DNA from: Siphonodentalium dalli
Lineage: Eukaryota > Mollusca > Scaphopoda > Gadilida > Siphonodentaliidae
Direction of reading: 5' to 3'
Length of the DNA: 64,000 bases
Assembly (NCBI GenBank): GCA_032622095.1
Contig: CP136064.1
Coordinates: 6,569,512 to 6,633,511, forward strand
Numbering within the stretch: the stretch's first letter is position 1; the number at the start of each line of letters is the position of its first letter. Positions 23,051 through 32,164 of this stretch are shown in pieces. A program made the translations under genes and the position numbers. The notes beneath the pieces were generated by a model, which saw only the letters and a list, made by a program, of their open reading frames with translations, did not search any database and had not been told where the DNA came from.

Positions 23051-24918
23051 TGAACACTGTGTATGCCTTTAAATCTTTTTATTGAACATACAGGTTCAAA
23101 TTTGAGCATCTTATATTAGATATGATCACGGGTATAATTCGAAAAATCTGTTTTCTTTGTAGAAATGAGAAGAAAATATGACAAATTTAGTAACTTCCAA
23201 GTTCAAGGTCATGCAAAGCATTACATATCTGAATAAAAGCATGGGTGATTAAAATTGAATCAAGTCTAAGTTATGCATTGTATTATATGCCTGCACACTA
23301 GTCAGTTCTTGAATTTCTATTCCTGACTCCAAACAGAAATATTTTCTCTTGGGCACTTTTACTCGTAAATAGCTCATTGTTTTAATCTAATCCACTGTCT
23401 GATTTATCTACACAGGTGCTTCGCTACGAACTTTTTTATACATGATTCTGTTCTTCGTGCTAAATGACGTAAACTCTCAATCAATCAATCGATCAATCAA
23501 TCAGTCTCTCATTAACATTGTAGAATGTGCCCCAATTGTGAATTTTGGGGGAAAAATCGCAAATTCAAACTACCAGTTTGAAGTAAAAATTAGTTATCCT
23601 TTATAAAAAATGTCTGATATAGTACTATACCAGATTTTATCCTCACAATATGAGATATATTATCCAACTATGTTAACAAGTGGTCTTAAAAAAATAAAGA
23701 GGAAATCGAGGTAGGTCAACAGAGATTGATAGGCATGATTTTCAAAAACACACGGCATTATCAAGCTCAGGAATCTAAGTAGTGCTCAGTCTGCCGTTTA
23801 AAATTAGTACTGTATCAGTCTGTATGCGAGAAAATAAATTAAACTTTTTCATTGCTTATTTTAGGTAAACTCACCTTAAACAATATAATGTCTGACAATA
23901 TGAATTAACATTGAGTGCTTATGTCTGTCTGCCATAGTATTGCATACGTGGTTGAATAATATTTATGCTATTTTATGTTGTTTTTGTTCTTCACACAATA
24001 CAACAACAAAATATTAATACGAATGGCCACCAAAAAATAGTGTGACATTGAATTATTTTTGAAAAAAATTCCTCAATTTTCAACACAGCAACTTCTATTT
24101 AGAGCGTTTTGTATCGTCATGGCATTTTAGCATGATTATACCCCCAATACGGGTTGTGAGAGAGGTATACTGGATTTTGCTTGTCCATCAGTACCATCCA
24201 TATCTCTGTATCACATTTTTGTCGAGCTTTATTTCCTACTTGTTCGCAGAAATGGCTAATGTTGTCCGAGCTTAAATTCCTAAACTTAGTTCAATAGTCA
24301 TTCGAGTGGCTATATGAGAACAATGGACCGGATCGTAAGCAGACAACGTAGTATTTAACAAAACAACCGATATCACAAGCTGGATTTAGTCGAACACAGG
24401 TGTACCATGACATGGGGGTCACACGCGGGCACATGCCTCGAATTGTATCCTTCCGTGCGATGGCACAGGTGTCGTAGCGACAAACCCATTAAGTGCATAC
24501 CGTTCTGTTTTTATTACACGCCACCCGTTCTAGAATATATGACTTAAAACAGACTTTCAAGGTTAATTCAAGCACAAACAGTGCTTGTTTTGTCATAAGT
24601 GATAATTGTTTTATTTTTAATTATTGTCTCATGTTTGAGGTAAAGGTCATTTACGTCATTTGACGTCAACGGGATGAATGTACCATTCTGATTAGTAAAT
24701 ATATATGGAATAACAGGAGGAGTATAATTCTAGTAACATAATTATGTATATTACACGATAATGCAAGCGCAGAAGGAGTTCTATTAATTGGAGGGAAATG
24801 ACATTTGGTTGTTTGTTGAGCTTACCATTTGAACAAATCGTCATGAATATTTAGTATAGAAAGGTTTAACATACTTGTTGATTACACTGTTTAACTAATC
24901 TCGAATAAACACACGAAC
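23051..24918. other. Non-coding stretch with an (AATC)n microsatellite
   Basis: (AATC)n lies at about 23478-23504. A solitary TTAGTATAGAAAGGTTTAA at 24850 resembles one unit of the 2.4-5.1 kb satellite. No gene seen. Confidence 0.45.
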
Positions 24919-24925
24919 AATAATG

Positions 24926-25385
24926 TATGGAATCCTATTAGGGCCAGTTCCTAATGGCGCTTTCGGCGCGCGCCGAAAGCGACAAAAAGTGCGCCATTAG
25001 TAACGCGCCGAAAGCGCCGAAAGCGACAAAATATGCGCCGTTACGGCGCACTATTTGTCGCTTTCGCCGCACATTTTGTCGCTTTCGGCGCTTTCGGCGA
25101 CAAAATGTGCGATATTAGCGCATGTTTCGGCGCGCCGAAAGCGACAAAATGTGCGCCGTAACGGCGCACATTTTGTCGCTTTCGGCGCGTTACTAATGGC
25201 GCACTTTTTGTCGCTTTCGGCGCGCGCCGAAAGCGCCATTAGGCATACTATTAGGTCCACTCCCTAATGGCGCCCGCCGGAAGCGACAAAAAGTGCGCCA
25301 TTTGGGTATGTTTCGGCGCTTTCGGCGCATCGACAAAAAGTGCACCGAAAGCGCCATTAGCAAGTGGCCCTAATAGGATTCCATA
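24926..25385. mobile_element. 460-bp CpG-rich palindromic MITE with ~40-bp TIRs
   Basis: TATGGAATCCTATTAGGGCC at the left end is inverted at the right end, and pairing extends about 40 bp. ATAATG flanks both sides (24920-24925, 25386-25391), suggesting a target duplication of about 6 bp. The interior is made almost entirely of GCGCCGAAAGCGACAAAATG and its reverse complement. 24959-25243 forms one large palindrome, followed by a partial third unit. It is far richer in GC and CpG than its surroundings. Frames on both strands here (25051-25267) are mirror images forced by the palindrome. Confidence 0.85.
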
Positions 25386-25391
25386 ATAATG

Positions 25392-26281
25392 TGTACCATC
25401 TAAATTATTTCAGGAAGGAGCAGCACGTACTGATGATGATGGTATGTATAAGAACGAAACAGAGCTGGTTTAATTTTCACGGCAAGCGGATTAAGTCCCA
25501 AATATAATTATGGGTATTATACATAAAATAAAATTTGACAGACATTTCTACTATATTTCACAAACTCAGACTTGATTACACTAAACGCCTCATCATGACA
25601 GCCACAACACGACCTGCATGTAGCTCAATACTGTATGCTCGAATTAATGCACAGCACTTGCTGCTGCTCGGTACTGTACACTCAATTAACTATGTAAAAT
25701 AAAATTCATCGGTATTTCACCTGGTCCTGATTATGGGACCAAACCTCATACAAAAACATTTCTAAGCCTAAAAAGAGGGATAACTCCGCCAAAAGGTCCG
25801 ACAGACCTCATAATCGCAGATGTACAGGTTCGGAATATATATCTGAGCCAAATTCCCTCCAACAAAACACATGTATGAGTAAAAGCTTGGACAATGTTGA
25901 GTCTACCGACGAACGGATAGACATAGGAACAAGATGAAACCTATATACCACCTCTAAATAGTTACTTGTGTATGATAAGATTAGAGGCGTAATAAAAGTA
26001 GTGACAGAGATACCAGTTCCTTTCAAAGTGTGCGTGATAAAGGCCAAATAAAAATGCTTGCCTCTCAAATACAAATACCTCATTTAATGCAAGCATATGA
26101 TGATGCAACTTCAACCAATCATGGTTATATACTACTCGATTTTCACTAAAAAAACCGGATAAATCGTTGAGACTCAGAACTGATATTGTTCATCGTTGGC
26201 TCACAAATGACGACCGAGGTGCGGTAATTTATTCATCAGTATAAAGATAAGTGTATCAACATAACATTTTCATTTCCAATC
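25392..26281. other. Non-coding stretch upstream of the virion-like genes
   Basis: A 91-codon minus-strand frame at 25808-26083 has no motif I recognise. No capsid, ATPase, protease, polymerase or integrase signature is visible here. Confidence 0.4.
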
Positions 26282-26832
26282 ATGGAGTCGCATGAAGCAG
26301 TGTTGAGTGTATTTTCGACTATAGCTAAATTAATACTTGATGATCACTTAAAGCTTCCAACGCAGACACGAATATTTCTGCAAAAACACAAAAAGGAGCT
26401 GAAGAAAATAGATGACAGTAGAACTCATATCGATTCAAAAAAGAAAATACTTTTAAAACTGGTGGAGGCGGTTTTCTCGGTGGAAATTTGATCAGAAGTC
26501 TTCTCAGACAAAAAGAAAATAAATCAATTGCACGAGTTAGATCAAATAGAGTAAATGCTACTAGAGTAAATTCTACAATTGCACAGCGAGCTAGTCCAGT
26601 TAGAGTAAATTCTACAATTGCACAGCGAGCTACTCCAGCTAGAGTAAATTCTACATTTGCTAGATTTCAACCACTCAACGATAATGGTCCGCAACCAATT
26701 CCATCAGTTCAAGAAGCAGAACATTCCCCGCTGGTTCAACGATACTCAAAAATTATGAATCTTTCAAACCCATCAAAATTAGCTTTGATGGCATTTGATC
26801 GTAATTTTAATAAACGTAAAAGTAAAAAATAA
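26282..26832 (+). pseudogene. Frameshifted small basic protein gene, Polinton/adintovirus-like (adenovirus X/VI-like) virion protein candidate
   Basis: The first frame (ATG at 26282, stop at 26489-26491) gives about 69 residues. It is a Lys-rich helical stretch ending in KKKILLK. A second frame then encodes a Gly-rich hydrophobic motif GGGFLGG (codons from about 26461) and runs to 26832, so a one-base indel near 26450-26460 (T and A runs) separates them. The C-terminal part carries a 39-bp in-frame repeat (26563, 26602, 26641) encoding RVNSTIAQRA-type units and ends in a basic tail, NKRKSKK. A basic helix followed by GGF plus a hydrophobic segment recurs in small virion-type proteins of Polinton/adintovirus-like elements and resembles adenoviral core or membrane-lytic peptides. 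The assignment is by motif only. No capsid or polymerase gene is nearby, so this is an isolated fragment. Confidence 0.5.
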
Positions 26833-26868
26833 TTTAGTCATTTGACATTCAACTGTTGAAGAGTAAAG

Positions 26869-27222
26869 ATGGCGAAAAAAAACTCCACTGATTAAAAAGT
26901 ATGGTAGTTTTGTAATGGCTATAAATCAGGCACCAACTCATTTTCGAAAAAAATGATAAAAGATGCCCCAAAGAGAGTGATTGATTGCATGTCAGAATGC
27001 TGTAAAAATATTTTAAAAGGCAATGTAAAACTAACAGAAGCTCAGAAGCGCAAACTTCGTCCGAGGTGTAGACATCTCAGAGAACTTGCAAGTAAATCAA
27101 CATCTTTGAAACGAAAAAAACATATTTTAAACCCGAAAGGAGGTTTTTTACCACTTCTTATGCTAGCACCGTTGCTTGGTAAAGCAGTCGCTGTAATACT
27201 TAATAATAATAACGCAATATAA
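26869..27222 (+). pseudogene. Second small basic GGF-motif protein gene, Polinton/adintovirus-like
   Basis: The ATG at 26869 leads in frame only to an early stop (TAA at 26893-26895). The run of eight As at 26875-26882 and the run of seven at 26947-26953 shift the frame in opposite senses, and the readable frame resumes at 26953. From there 89 residues include a Cys-containing helix (CMSECCKNILKG), a Lys/Arg-rich segment (EAQKRKLRPRCRHLRELA), then KKHILNPKGGFLPLLMLAP and a short hydrophobic C-terminus. It follows the previous gene by 36 bases and shares its plan of basic helix plus GGF hydrophobic motif. The two probably came from one Polinton-type or adintovirus-type insertion. The homopolymer breaks could be decay or consensus errors. 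Motif-level call. Confidence 0.55.
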
Positions 27223-27449
27223 TATTAATTTGTTTCTTACTTATATATTCTTACTTTATTGGTAGACGGTGTATGAACATTGATGAATGAATGTCTTATA
27301 AACTGTAAATTTTTACTTAACTTAACTTATCATTGTGCATTTTAATGTTAACATTGGGCTACATGCCAAATCACAGTTATGACTGTATGTATAAATTATA
27401 TGATCGCTCTTCATGATTGGAGGAAACAAAGGCATTTATAAAGCTAATC

Positions 27450-27780
27450 AATCATCATGGTAATTACCATAGTGAAAAAAACAATCGGTAATTTACAACT
27501 GTATTTTGAGTGGAAAAACTTTGGTAATCATCATAATACCACGGTAATTACAAAGAGACATAGTAATTATCATGGAGGCATGGTTATAACCATTAATAAT
27601 TAATTACCGTTTTTTACTATAGTACCACTCAAATAACCGTTGTAAATTTATCACCCATATTACCGTTGTAACTTTACCACCCAAATCACCGTTGTAAATT
27701 TACCACCCAAATTACCGTGGTAAATTTACCACCCCAATCACCGCTGTTAATTTACACTCAAATAACTATTGTAAATTAAC
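27450..27780. repeat. ATTACCGTTGTAAATTTACCACC tandem repeat (~27 bp) plus GGTAATTACC palindromes
   Basis: At 27619-27778 six degenerate units of about 27 bp (ATTACCGTTGTA plus AATTTACCACCCAA) follow one another. Just upstream (27455-27610) the same words occur as palindromes such as CATGGTAATTACCATAG. Related to the repeats at 20.6-21.3 kb. Confidence 0.7.
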
Positions 27781-27824
27781 TAATGATACATGACCATATT
27801 GTGATTACGGGGAGCATATTAGGC

Positions 27825-27960
27825 ATATACATGCGGGGCAGACATACAAGGAATGTGGCCATATACATTATTAGTCAGATAAATGTGGGGCGGACGTTTA
27901 AGAAATGTGACATTATACCATATTAGGCAGTTATTTACGGGGCTGACTTAAAGGAATGTT
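27825..27960. repeat. Three degenerate ~50-60-bp tandem units
   Basis: TGCGGGGCAGACATACAAGG, TGTGGGGCGGACGTTTAAGA and TACGGGGCTGACTTAAAGGA head three successive units that also share GGAATGTGGCCATATA-like sequence. Confidence 0.6.
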
Positions 27961-28374
27961 ACCCACGGGCTTTCGTGACCACACAAATGTGCACACACCG
28001 TCAGGTGGCCGTTGTTTGTTTGACACCCAAACATCCTGTGCAAAGTTATACTTTCTATGACACCAATGCGTGCTTGTGTGATCACACTCATAGAAAGGCA
28101 ATATTTATTTCGATACCATAACAAATTCAAAAGCTTAAACTATGAGATGTTTATTTGGAGTGCAAACCGCCAAGTCGCGTTGATGTATTTGCAACTACAG
28201 TCATCATTTTGTCACAAATCAACTTAAAGGCCAATTCAATTATTAGTGAAATACAAAGACGTACACCCTGTAATGAAGAAAACACATTGCTATTTTATAA
28301 AATAAAGAACAACATGTTGACCTCAATGCTTCACATTTTGCAATTATAATACCATCAATAATTAATCTTTTCAG

Positions 28375-29139
28375 GTATGTGTGGACAACTTCGGATTGTT
28401 TTATTGGGAACATCGGACAATGGTAAAAGTGCAACTAGTAACACGCTGTTGGGAGCAAATATCTTTGAGTCCTATTTAAGTGCCTCAAATGTAACTTCAA
28501 AATGTCAGCTTGAACACAATCGACAGCTGTTGGTAGTCGACACCCCTTATTATCATACAAGCGATAGTAATTATGAAAAGGATATAGGGAGATGTATAAT
28601 ATTGTCATCTCCTGGGCCACATGCATTCATACTCGTCCTTACACCGGGCCGATTCACTGAGAACGACCAGAAAGTAGTCGCCATGATCAAGGACACATTT
28701 GGACCAAGGGTGATGGATTTTATGATTATACTGTTTGTTCGAAAAGACGAATTGGGCACAGAGTCTGATCGTGAGAGATTTATTGCGGGCGCTCCAGTTT
28801 CTCTTAAGTGCTTGATTGCGGAATGTGGGGGCAGGTATTGCTTCATCGAAAACAAATCGAAACAGAATGACAAGGACCAGACTCTCGTAAATTTTATTCG
28901 TCGCATCTCGGGGAACGGGAAGTTATTTTACACCAACAAACTGTATGAAAGGGCAGCGGCCAAGTTATGGAAAGTGGAAGCAGAACAATTGGATAATGAG
29001 CAAGAGAAAGAAATGCAGGGAAATTATAAATTCGGATGAATTGAAGTTACGACGAATGGAACTGGAAAAAAAATACCAGATTAAAAGTCTGGAAGCGGAG
29101 ATAGAAGCAAAGAAAGCGGATACCTGTATTATACAGTAA
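28375..29139 (+). CDS. GIMAP/AIG1-type GTPase exon with C-terminal frameshift
   Basis: The frame from ATG 28377 runs to 29039 and encodes an AIG1-type G domain. G1 P-loop GTSDNGKS is at residues 11-18. A DTP motif is at 55-57, with Tyr where the family usually has Gly. The conserved box SSPGPHAFILVL...RFTENDQ lies at about 77-98, the G4-type RKDEL at 122-126, and the GIMAP-type RYCFIENK at 153-160. The domain length is normal. Just after it the frame ends at TGA 29037-29039, but an overlapping frame shifted by one base continues a Glu/Lys-rich coiled coil (ELKLRRMELEKKYQIKSLE) to 29139, as expected for GIMAPs. So a one-base indel near 29000-29035 is likely. An acceptor (ATTAATCTTTTCAG) ends at 28374, so an upstream exon is probable and the true start may lie there. 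GIMAPs are membrane-associated GTPases tied to immune cell survival in vertebrates and expanded in bivalves. The role here is inferred. Confidence 0.85.
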
Positions 29140-31180
29140 AATATAGTGTCTTAATTTGGATTGCATTCTGAGATTTATTATTATTTATTCCGCTTAAAAC
29201 TCCGAATCAAAATGTGGCGGTGATATATTTACATGTAAAGGTAAATAATGCATCAAATGTAGGATTTTAATAATATCTGCATGTGCATGTCTTACTAACT
29301 CTTTAACACTTAATAAGTCCGTAATTAATCTTAACTGCACTTCACTATCCCTCATAAACAAATCGTATTGCTTTAATATTTAGTTTCACGCTAAAACCTA
29401 AGTCAGCCCAATACTTTTATTGGGATGGGTTGGTTTAACCGCGAAATGTCAGTTGGTTTTCATTGTTGAAATCTAGGTGCTGTGTTTTCAACAAACTCTT
29501 ATAAACAGTTAAATAATGGAACTAAAGTTCTATTATGGTTTGCAAAAGTATTCTACAAGTACAAGGAGATATCCAGACTCAAACTCATCGTTTAGGTATG
29601 TTCAATGTCGTAGTTTTATGTTCGTTTCAATGTTATATATTTTAACCCATTTTTCCTATTGTCGTCAATATAGATCCACTTGTGATTCTCCATAATTGGA
29701 ATATGTCCGTTTTATAATTATGGATAGTTCACTTTATAATATGGTAAACTATAATTAAATCTAATTTAATTGCATATTTATAGTTATAACATATTCATCT
29801 ATACTTCGTGTTTGTGAAACTTCAAGTAGTAGTTTGTAGAAAGTCTCTGACAGGAGCACTAATATATCCCTTATGTGTGTGTATAGGCTATTCTATATAA
29901 CTAGTCGTATGATTGTGTAAGGGTGTATTATGTCTGTATGTTGGGAGGTATATCTCTTCCCTTAATCTAGAAATTAGGACTTGTTTATTTATGTTTTAGA
30001 GTCTACATATCTACCTTTCTACATATCTACATCCACATCTGTAGTTAGCAGATTGATGATAAAGTATTGTTGGAGTTGAGAATGTGATGATGAGTTTAGT
30101 GATGAAAATATAGATAGAGATATAAAGTAATGTATTGAACTTTATTGCTCCCAGCACCTAATGTTAACTAAGAGAGCACCAGCCCAAAATGATGACTAAG
30201 CTACGAGTTGGTTGAGACGGAAAGAAAGGCGTAGACTGTATATATAATGTTATTTGAACCTTGAGATAAATGTATATAATTCCATGGAACTATCTCGTGA
30301 ATAATAACTGAGTTAGCCGGACATCCGTGGAGTTATAAAAACATGAATAAATACTCTGTGTAGACATTAAACAACATAGCAGTGCATATTTTCATGACAT
30401 TTACTTCTGGTTAAAATCAGACTCCATGTTATGTTACTATGTTAAATTTTAATGTAAATTTCGCTTTCAAACCTCCGTTAACTTCGTGGAAATCCAATAT
30501 GCAGATACTATACAATATGATGTACATTCACTGTGCATAATTGTAAACCAGAGTTTGTCTGGCTATGTCACGTGACCTGTACATATTGCGAAATATTTAT
30601 CAACGCTCTATGGTTGTCTGTTTGACGAGTGGTATGTCAAATCTTGCATAAGTCTGATTCACAATCGGACATAGGAAATAGGAAATTACCTAGCGTTTCT
30701 CTTCAAGCTATAACTGTCGCCTGTGGCATAATTATAAGAGGTCAGATGTCCACGTCTGTGCACCTTATCATTAAACGAAACCAAATCCCATTATATCTCC
30801 TTTGAATTGAACTTCACAACCTGCTCAACATTGTGCAATGAATTATATATGAATATTGATCGGTATACGAAATAGATACAACACCAACGAAAAAAGGCAC
30901 ACAACATCCAGACATGCCGTTCTGAAAGATTCCACGAATTCGCATTGCGCCAAGCTCTCGTGCTTCGGTGTAATGCAGCAACAGTTCTGTTGGACATATG
31001 ATGTTTGTAGTTGTGTAATATATATAAATATGCTTGACGTCTGGTGTATGTGATATACATTAAAGCTAATTCCCCAACATATGCGCACTTCTTATAATCT
31101 CCATCATAAACACGGAAAAACAACTCTACTAGACTCGGAACACGACTACTAAACCTACCTTGTTGGGTAAATATTAAAGG
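29140..31180. other. Non-coding stretch
   Basis: A 142-codon minus-strand frame at 30791-31219 overlaps an equally featureless plus-strand frame. Neither shows motifs or biased codon use, so neither is called. Confidence 0.4.
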
Positions 31181-31188
31181 TTGGCTGT

Positions 31189-31374
31189 TTGGTTTGCTCT
31201 GGTATAGCAACCGCAGCATCAGCTGCTATCTCACAAGGCGTCGCCGTCACTGCCGCTGTGGTTGGAATAGCGTTGAACAACGATAACTTTCTGATCATGA
31301 ATTTACTAAAAGACAAACTTGGTGTTTTGAAAAGCGTTTTAAACGCTATTTTTGCGAGAATTCTGTTGGGATAA
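31189..31374 (+). CDS. Possible exon encoding an Ala/Val-rich hydrophobic segment
   Basis: The frame reads about 60 residues: an Ala/Val-rich hydrophobic stretch (IATAASAAISQGVAVTAAVV) followed by an amphipathic part, ending at TAA 31372-31374. A plausible splice acceptor (TTGCTCTGGTATAG) precedes CAACCGCAG at 31207, and the codons here are more GC-ending than in neighbouring DNA. It lies 2 kb downstream of the GIMAP exon on the same strand and could be a terminal exon of that or another gene. I do not recognise the domain. Confidence 0.25.
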   Translation: MVCSGIATAASAAISQGVAVTAAVVGIALNNDNFLIMNLLKDKLGVLKSVLNAIFARILLG

Positions 31375-31384
31375 GATCAGTCAA

Positions 31385-31830
31385 TTACTGATATGTTGTC
31401 GATGTTTTGCCGACTTCTCGTTTTAAACACCAGTTGCAACTATTTTGTTTTTATTAAAGTATGTTAAATTATTATCATTTTTCACTTTCATGGTCGAGCT
31501 TGGTAGTTTGAACATTGTATACTGAAAATGTTCGAACTGCCAAGCTCGAATTTTAAATCAAAATATGAAGATGAATTTCGGCCGATTTCTCGTTTCTAAA
31601 ATACGTTCCAGCTAGTTTTCATGTAACATCATGTAAAAGAATTATTATTTCTCAATCTCTTAGTCGTGCTTGGCGGTTGTGAACATTTTATATTAAGAAT
31701 GTTCGATTTTAGATGACCGACTACCGAACACCCAAGCTCGAATTTTTAATCAAAATATGAAGCTGAATTTCCGCCGATTTCTCGTTTTCAAAACATGTTC
31801 CAGCTAGTTTCTTGTAAAAAGATGTAAAAT
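31385..31830. repeat. ~190-bp tandem repeat with a 23-bp stem-loop
   Basis: CAAGCTCGAATTTTAAATCA with following sequence at 31542 recurs at 31733 (period about 191). A weaker partial unit lies at about 31390-31460. In the first unit 31494-31516 pairs with 31527-31549 (21 of 23 positions) around a 10-nt loop. If the preceding frame is a terminal exon, this would be its 3' UTR. Confidence 0.6.
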
Positions 31831-32164
31831 AATTTTTTTTAATAAATTTAACAGTTTCAGTAAACGTGCATGTATATGTAAACGTTGATAACAGTTTGTT
31901 CGTATATGTGGCAAAGTTGGCCTGTTTAGCCAGGATTAAATTTAAGGTCGTTTTGTTACTATACAGGCCATATCACGATTGGGCCAAATTGATGGCCGGT
32001 CTCTAAATTGTAAAATTTATTTGGCGTGGAGAGAATTTGAAGGTCAAATATGCATGCTGAAAAGATTGTCCTTTGTAATTTTAATAATGACTCAAAACAG
32101 TCAAAACACCTCATGGGATCCGCACGCAACAAGCAGTGCGTAGGTTGGCCGTTCATATATTGTA

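Noticed and set aside
23478-23504. CRISPR-like or regulatory repeat
   Set aside because: A plain (AATC)n microsatellite in a eukaryotic genome.
25051-25267. Mirror-image ~70-codon frames on both strands
   Set aside because: Forced by the palindromic CpG-rich MITE.
30791-31219. 142-codon minus-strand frame
   Set aside because: No motif, and overlapping equally long frames on both strands. Likely chance.
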